From Mycobacterium genavense ATCC 51234 (lineage in GTDB: Bacteria > Actinomycetota > Actinomycetes > Mycobacteriales > Mycobacteriaceae): DNA of 64,000 nucleotides. Location: the NCBI RefSeq assembly GCF_000526915.1, contig NZ_JAGZ01000006.1, forward strand, positions 62,001-126,000, read 5' to 3'. The translations under genes and the position numbers were made by a program. Positions 61,844 to 64,000 of the stretch are shown in pieces. The notes below the pieces were generated by a model. It did not search any database and was not told the origin of the DNA. It saw nothing but the letters and a program-made list of their open reading frames with translations. Position 1 is the first letter of the stretch; each line of letters starts with the position of its first letter.

Positions 61844-62550
61844 ATGCGATTCGCCTGGGAACGATTGATCCCGAGCGTGTATCGCTGCCGGGTTCCGTTC
61901 TGCGATGTCACCGTCGGGTTGGTCCGCGGACGCGATGGGACATTACTTGTCGACACCGCCACCACGCTGACCGAGGCGGGCGCGATCGACGAGGACATTC
62001 GACAGCTCGCCACTTGCCCGGTCACTCATATTGTGTTGACGCACAAGCACTTCGACCATGTGCTGGGTTCTTCGTTTTTCACCGACGCCGAATCTACTGC
62101 GCACCCGAGGTTGTCGACTACCTGACATCGGCGCACGACCAGATTCGCGCCGACGCGCTCGGTTGTGGCGCGGACGCCGCCGAAATCGACCGGGCAATCG
62201 CCGCGCTGCGCCCGCCGCAGCGCGGGCGCTACGACGCCGTCATCGACCTCGGCGACCGCGACGTGCGGGTCACCCACCCGGGTCGCGGCCACACCACGTC
62301 GGACCTGATCGTCGTGGTGCCCGGGTTGGACGAACGCGACCAGCACGTGGTGTTCACCGGCGACCTCGTCGAAGAGTCCGCCGACCCGGCCATCGATGCC
62401 GACTCCGATGTGGCGGCCTGGCCCGCGACTCTCGATCGGGTGCGGGCGATCGGCGGGCACGACGCGCTCTACGTGCCGGGCCACGGGAAGACCGTCGACG
62501 CCGCCTTCATCGGCCGCCAGCGGGCCTGGTTACAACGGCAGTCGTGCTAG
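61844..62550 (+). pseudogene. Metallo-beta-lactamase-fold hydrolase, one-base deletion
   Basis: ATG at 61844: MRFAWERLIPSVYRCRVPFC, LVDTATTLTEA, zinc motif THKHFDHVLGSS (HxHxDH). One A is lost near 62091, so YCAPEVVDYLTSAHDQ, VTHPGRGHTTSDLIV, VFTGDLVEESADP and VPGHGKTVDAAF are in the next frame. A glyoxalase-II-like hydrolase of unknown substrate. Confidence 0.9.
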
Positions 62551-62969
62551 GCGGTCGCGCCGGTGCAGGCGGCGAGCAGCGCACCTCGCTGGTCGGGGCC
62601 CGAGTCCCAACGGCGTGAACGACAGCGCATACCAACGCTCGTACCGTAATTCCGTCTGCACCTGACCGACCGTACTCGCGGTTTGCTGACGAGGGTGGCA
62701 TTCTTTTCATTCACCCGCCTATGCAGTTTGCTGGATCGGCCCCGGCCGCCGTGGGCCGCCAAACCGTCTCGCGAGTGCTCACGAAAACCATTGCGCCACA
62801 ACGATTTCGACATATGCCACGGACATTCCCGGCTGAGGCGCCCAAAGTACACCGTGTGGCAACGGGTTTGCCCCGGCTCGGCATTCGGCCAAGTAACGAT
62901 GATTGAAATCCCGGGTCCGGGGATAGACTCACGATCAGCGCAATCGTGCTGGAAGGGGAGCATAAAGCC
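62551..62969. other. Intergenic region upstream of aceA
   Basis: About 420 bp with no convincing gene. It holds the aceA promoter and leader: GGAAGGGGAG ribosome site at 62951-62960, and a small inverted repeat CACGAT/ATCGTG with a 7-base loop about 30 bases before it. No operator was recognised with confidence. Confidence 0.5.
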
Positions 62970-64000
62970 ATGGCCATCATCGACGCGGACACCGAGGTCC
63001 CCGCACCGGTCGACGAAGACGTCGCCGCCACGCAGCGCTACTTCGACGATCCACGCTTCGCCGGAAAGATTCGCCTGTACACGGCGCGCCAGGTAGTAGA
63101 GCAGCGCGGCACGATACCGACCGATTACACCGTGGCTCGCAAAGCCGCGGAGGCCTTCTATCCCCGCCTGCGCGAACTGTTCGCGGCGAAGAAGAGCATC
63201 ACCACCTTCGGCCCCTACTCGCCGGGGCAGGCCGTGAGCATGAAACGAATGGGTATCGAGGGCATCTACCTCGGCGGCTGGGCAACCTCGGCGAAGGGGT
63301 CCACCACCGAAGACCCGGGGCCCGACCTGGCCAGCTATCCGCTGAGCCAGGTGCCCGAGGATGCCGCGGTGCTGGTGCGCGCGCTGCTGACCGCGGACCG
63401 CAATCAGCAGTATCAGCGGCTGCACATGAGCGAGCAGCAACGCGCGACGGCCAAGGAGTACGACTACCGGCCGTTCATCATCGCCGACGCCGACACCGGC
63501 CACGGCGGTGACCCGCACGTGCGCAACCTGGTGCGCCGATTCGTGGAAGCCGGCGTGCCCGGCTACCACATCGAAGACCAGCGTCCGGGCACCAAGAAGT
63601 GCGGCCATCAGGGCGGCAAGGTCTTGGTGCCGTCCGACGAACAGATCAAGCGCCTCAACGCCGCCCGCTTCCAGCTCGACATCATGCGGGTGCCGGGCAT
63701 CATCGTCGCGCGTACCGACGCCGAGGCGGCAAACCTGATCGACAGCAACTCCGACGAGCGCGACCAGGCGTTCCTGCTCGGGGCGACCAACTTGGACATT
63801 CCGTCCTACAAGGCCTGTTTCCTGGCGCTGCTGCGGCGCTTCTACGAGCTGGGCGTCAAGGAGCTCAACGGTCATCTTCTCTACGCGCTGGCCGACAGCG
63901 AGTACGGCATCACCAACGCGCGGCTCGAGCGGCAGGGGATCCTGGGCCTGGTCTCCGACGCGGTCAACCAATGGCGGCAGAACGGACAAGACTCGATCGA
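62970..64000 (+). CDS. aceA: Isocitrate lyase (ICL2/AceA type), 5' part only
   Basis: 343 codons are readable and the gene runs off the window end without a stop. ATG after GGAAGGGGAG. The active-site loop KKCGH is at residues 209-213 (C211 catalytic) with [10 protein letters not shown] before it, and the sequence is the long ICL2 form ([20 protein letters not shown]), which in H37Rv is split into Rv1915/Rv1916. It cleaves isocitrate to glyoxylate and succinate for growth on fatty acids. Open throughout the visible part, unlike the interrupted gene of H37Rv. Confidence 0.93.
   Translation, partial: MAIIDADTEVPAPVDEDVAATQRYFDDPRFAGKIRLYTARQVVEQRGTIPTDYTVARKAAEAFYPRLRELFAAKKSITTFGPYSPGQAVSMKRMGIEGIYLGGWATSAKGSTTEDPGPDLASYPLSQVPEDAAVLVRALLTADRNQQYQRLHMSEQQRATAKEYDYRPFIIADADTGHGGDPHVRNLVRRFVEAGVPGYHIEDQRPGTKKCGHQGGKVLVPSDEQIKRLNAARFQLDIMRVPGIIVARTDAEAANLIDSNSDERDQAFLLGATNLDIPSYKACFLALLRRFYELGVKELNGHLLYALADSEYGITNARLERQGILGLVSDAVNQWRQNGQDSI

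Noticed and set aside
62551..62969. RamB or other named operator before aceA
   Set aside because: TTTGC-type fragments are present but too short to name a site.

Overview
The window is a high-GC segment of a slow-growing Mycobacterium chromosome. The evidence is mycobacterium-restricted content (alanine/proline-rich antigen Apa, antigen 85 mycolyltransferase, RpfC, secreted chorismate mutase, DUF7159 and TIGR00027 methyltransferase families) and a gene order that follows M. tuberculosis H37Rv from modC/apa (Rv1859-Rv1860) through the Rv1890s to aceA (Rv1915/Rv1916). H37Rv names here come from memory of that gene order and family resemblance, not from a search. The species cannot be fixed from the sequence.

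The dominant feature is decay. About half of the recognisable genes are broken by one-base indels, 13-14 bp tandem duplications, larger deletions or in-frame stop codons. Nine clean nonsense codons, mostly explicable as C:G to T:A changes, and several deletion or inversion scars argue for a host-adapted, genome-reducing lineage (compare M. leprae or M. lepraemurium) rather than for assembly noise alone. No insertion sequence, tRNA, rRNA or CRISPR array was seen.

Layout. 0-8.3 kb: modC end, apa, two small membrane proteins, adhA, a CPBP protease, broken phosphoketolase, an SDR and a UppP paralogue whose catalytic Glu is Lys. 8.4-13.7 kb: degraded Rv1866-Rv1871c block with deletion scars. 13.8-17.5 kb: CGNR regulator, lldD2, DUF1810 protein, GH13 enzyme. 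17.5-19.7 kb: peroxide locus with intact ahpC but broken ahpD and oxyR. 19.7-22.6 kb: Rv1874 and Rv1875 homologues and a divergent bfd/bfrA iron pair with an IdeR-like box. 22.6-31.3 kb: mostly broken transporter, glnA3, amidohydrolase, acyltransferase and adenylate cyclase. 31.3-33.4 kb: nearly gene-free, with two tiny paralogous lipoproteins and strong hairpins. 33.4-35.8 kb: rpfC and antigen 85 intact beside a stopped chorismate mutase. 36.4-44.5 kb: methyltransferase, YceI, Rv1892 and Rv1893 homologues intact; CYP125-like P450, nitronate monooxygenase and PstS broken. 44.8-57.6 kb: a block whose order and strands (Rv1906c, Rv1905c, Rv1904, Rv1903, Rv1902c, Rv1901, Rv1898, Rv1897c, Rv1895) are inverted relative to H37Rv. 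56-62.6 kb: a divergent catabolic-looking cluster, nearly all dead, and an inversion scar. 63-64 kb: isocitrate lyase, open to the window edge.

What remains intact is biased to cell envelope and antigens (Apa, Ag85, RpfC), iron storage (Bfd/BfrA), AhpC, lactate dehydrogenase, D-aminoacyl-tRNA deacylase and isocitrate lyase. What is lost is biased to peripheral carbon catabolism (P450, Baeyer-Villiger monooxygenase, acyl-CoA enzymes, alcohol dehydrogenases), redox regulation (OxyR, AhpD) and signalling (adenylate cyclase).
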